The notes under the pieces are model-generated. The model was not told where the DNA came from. It ran no database searches and saw only the letters and a list, made by a program, of their open reading frames with translations. The position numbers and the translations under genes were made by a program. Shown piece by piece: positions 20,831 through 21,418 of a stretch of DNA of 21,418 nt (positions are counted from its first letter, which is position 1; the number at the start of each line of letters is the position of its first letter). Source of the DNA: Trachelipus rathkii (lineage: Eukaryota > Arthropoda > Malacostraca > Isopoda > Trachelipodidae). The stretch is from contig JABUQX010097238.1 of the NCBI GenBank assembly GCA_015478945.1, forward strand, positions 1-21,418, in the 5' to 3' direction.

Positions 20831-21418
20831 AAAAGACCTTATTGAGACACAGTCATCGTCAGATGCGTATTTTACATAAATAGGAAGATCGTTGCTTTTC
20901 CCTATATCAAAATATTAAGATCTCAGAATGTTCATCGAGAGAATAATCACATCATCTCTCGTGATATATCCAGGTGACTATACTAAATTTATTTTATAAT
21001 AGTGTATCCAATCTAGAAGCACGCCAATATACCATATCCTCCTAAACTAGGCGATTAGCATTACGCAAACTCTCACAATGTTCATATGGCTCTAAAACGA
21101 TACCTATGGAATTTTAGTTTCAACTTAAAAAACTGATAAAAATATTCTCCTCCACGCTCATAACGCGTTTTAGAGTATATACTATAAGATCGTGGCTTAT
21201 TATCAAACTTTTACATAGACAATTTCTTATATATAACCTGTATTGGTTTTATACTTTTTAGTAACGAATTTTTACACTTAGTTAATGGTATAGAAATAGA
21301 ATAAATAGAACTATATTTATTAATTAATTTTTTAAATTATGATTATTAGCTTTTTGATCCATATAATTATATTTTCTTTATGTTTGCTATAAGTTTATAT
21401 TGAATATTGTACTATGTA
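20831..21418. other. A+T-rich end of the window, nothing firm
   Basis: No convincing open frame, repeat or RNA. It may include more 5' sequence of LINE copy B, since the minus strand near 20,900-20,840 stays open for a short way, but no endonuclease or other family motif could be placed. The final 200 bases are low-complexity A+T-rich sequence. Confidence 0.5.

Overview
The window looks like intergenic, repeat-dominated DNA from a multicellular animal. It is strongly A+T-rich and full of long di-, tri- and tetranucleotide microsatellites. It also carries a ~10 kb satellite field and two broken CR1-like LINE retrotransposons. I see no host protein-coding gene, tRNA, rRNA, CRISPR array or bacterial operon signal. 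An invertebrate with a microsatellite-rich genome (for example a crustacean or mollusc) is plausible, but nothing here fixes the phylum.

Layout, left to right. (1) Positions 1-3840 are a tandem array of a ~51-bp satellite whose hallmark is a GC-rich core, CTCCGGGCTGAGCCCC. Non-satellite segments interrupt it at 2941-3178 and 3245-3365. (2) In 3841-5345 the strand composition changes from T-rich to A/G-rich and only scraps of the satellite can be read. (3) From 5346 to about 10,130 the satellite returns in decayed form and is progressively replaced by TA-rich low-complexity DNA. (4) From 10,850 to 15,880 there is a higher-order repeat of about 1.75 kb, built from two recognisable blocks (here called X and Y) with a purine-rich GAAA tract and microsatellites between them. 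The first unit is longer almost entirely because of added TA, GAAA and GATA repeats. (5) Positions 16,128-17,142 hold AAT microsatellites around a very clean 60-bp tandem array. (6) Positions 17,143 to about 20,830 contain two minus-strand CR1-like LINE fragments in head-to-tail order. Each has the same unusual 3' tail: a hairpin-forming minisatellite of ~62-95 bp units, a conserved ~70-80 bp segment, and a terminal TTC (GAA on the plus strand) microsatellite. (7) The last ~590 bases are A+T-rich with nothing recognised.

No genes work together here. The only protein-coding remnants are reverse transcriptase pieces of the LINEs, with frameshifts and stops. All other long open frames come from tandem repeats whose period is a multiple of three (51, 60) or from microsatellites. 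The most interesting structure is the LINE 3' tail, where each minisatellite unit carries an inverted repeat; one unit can form a 16-bp stem with a single bulged base.
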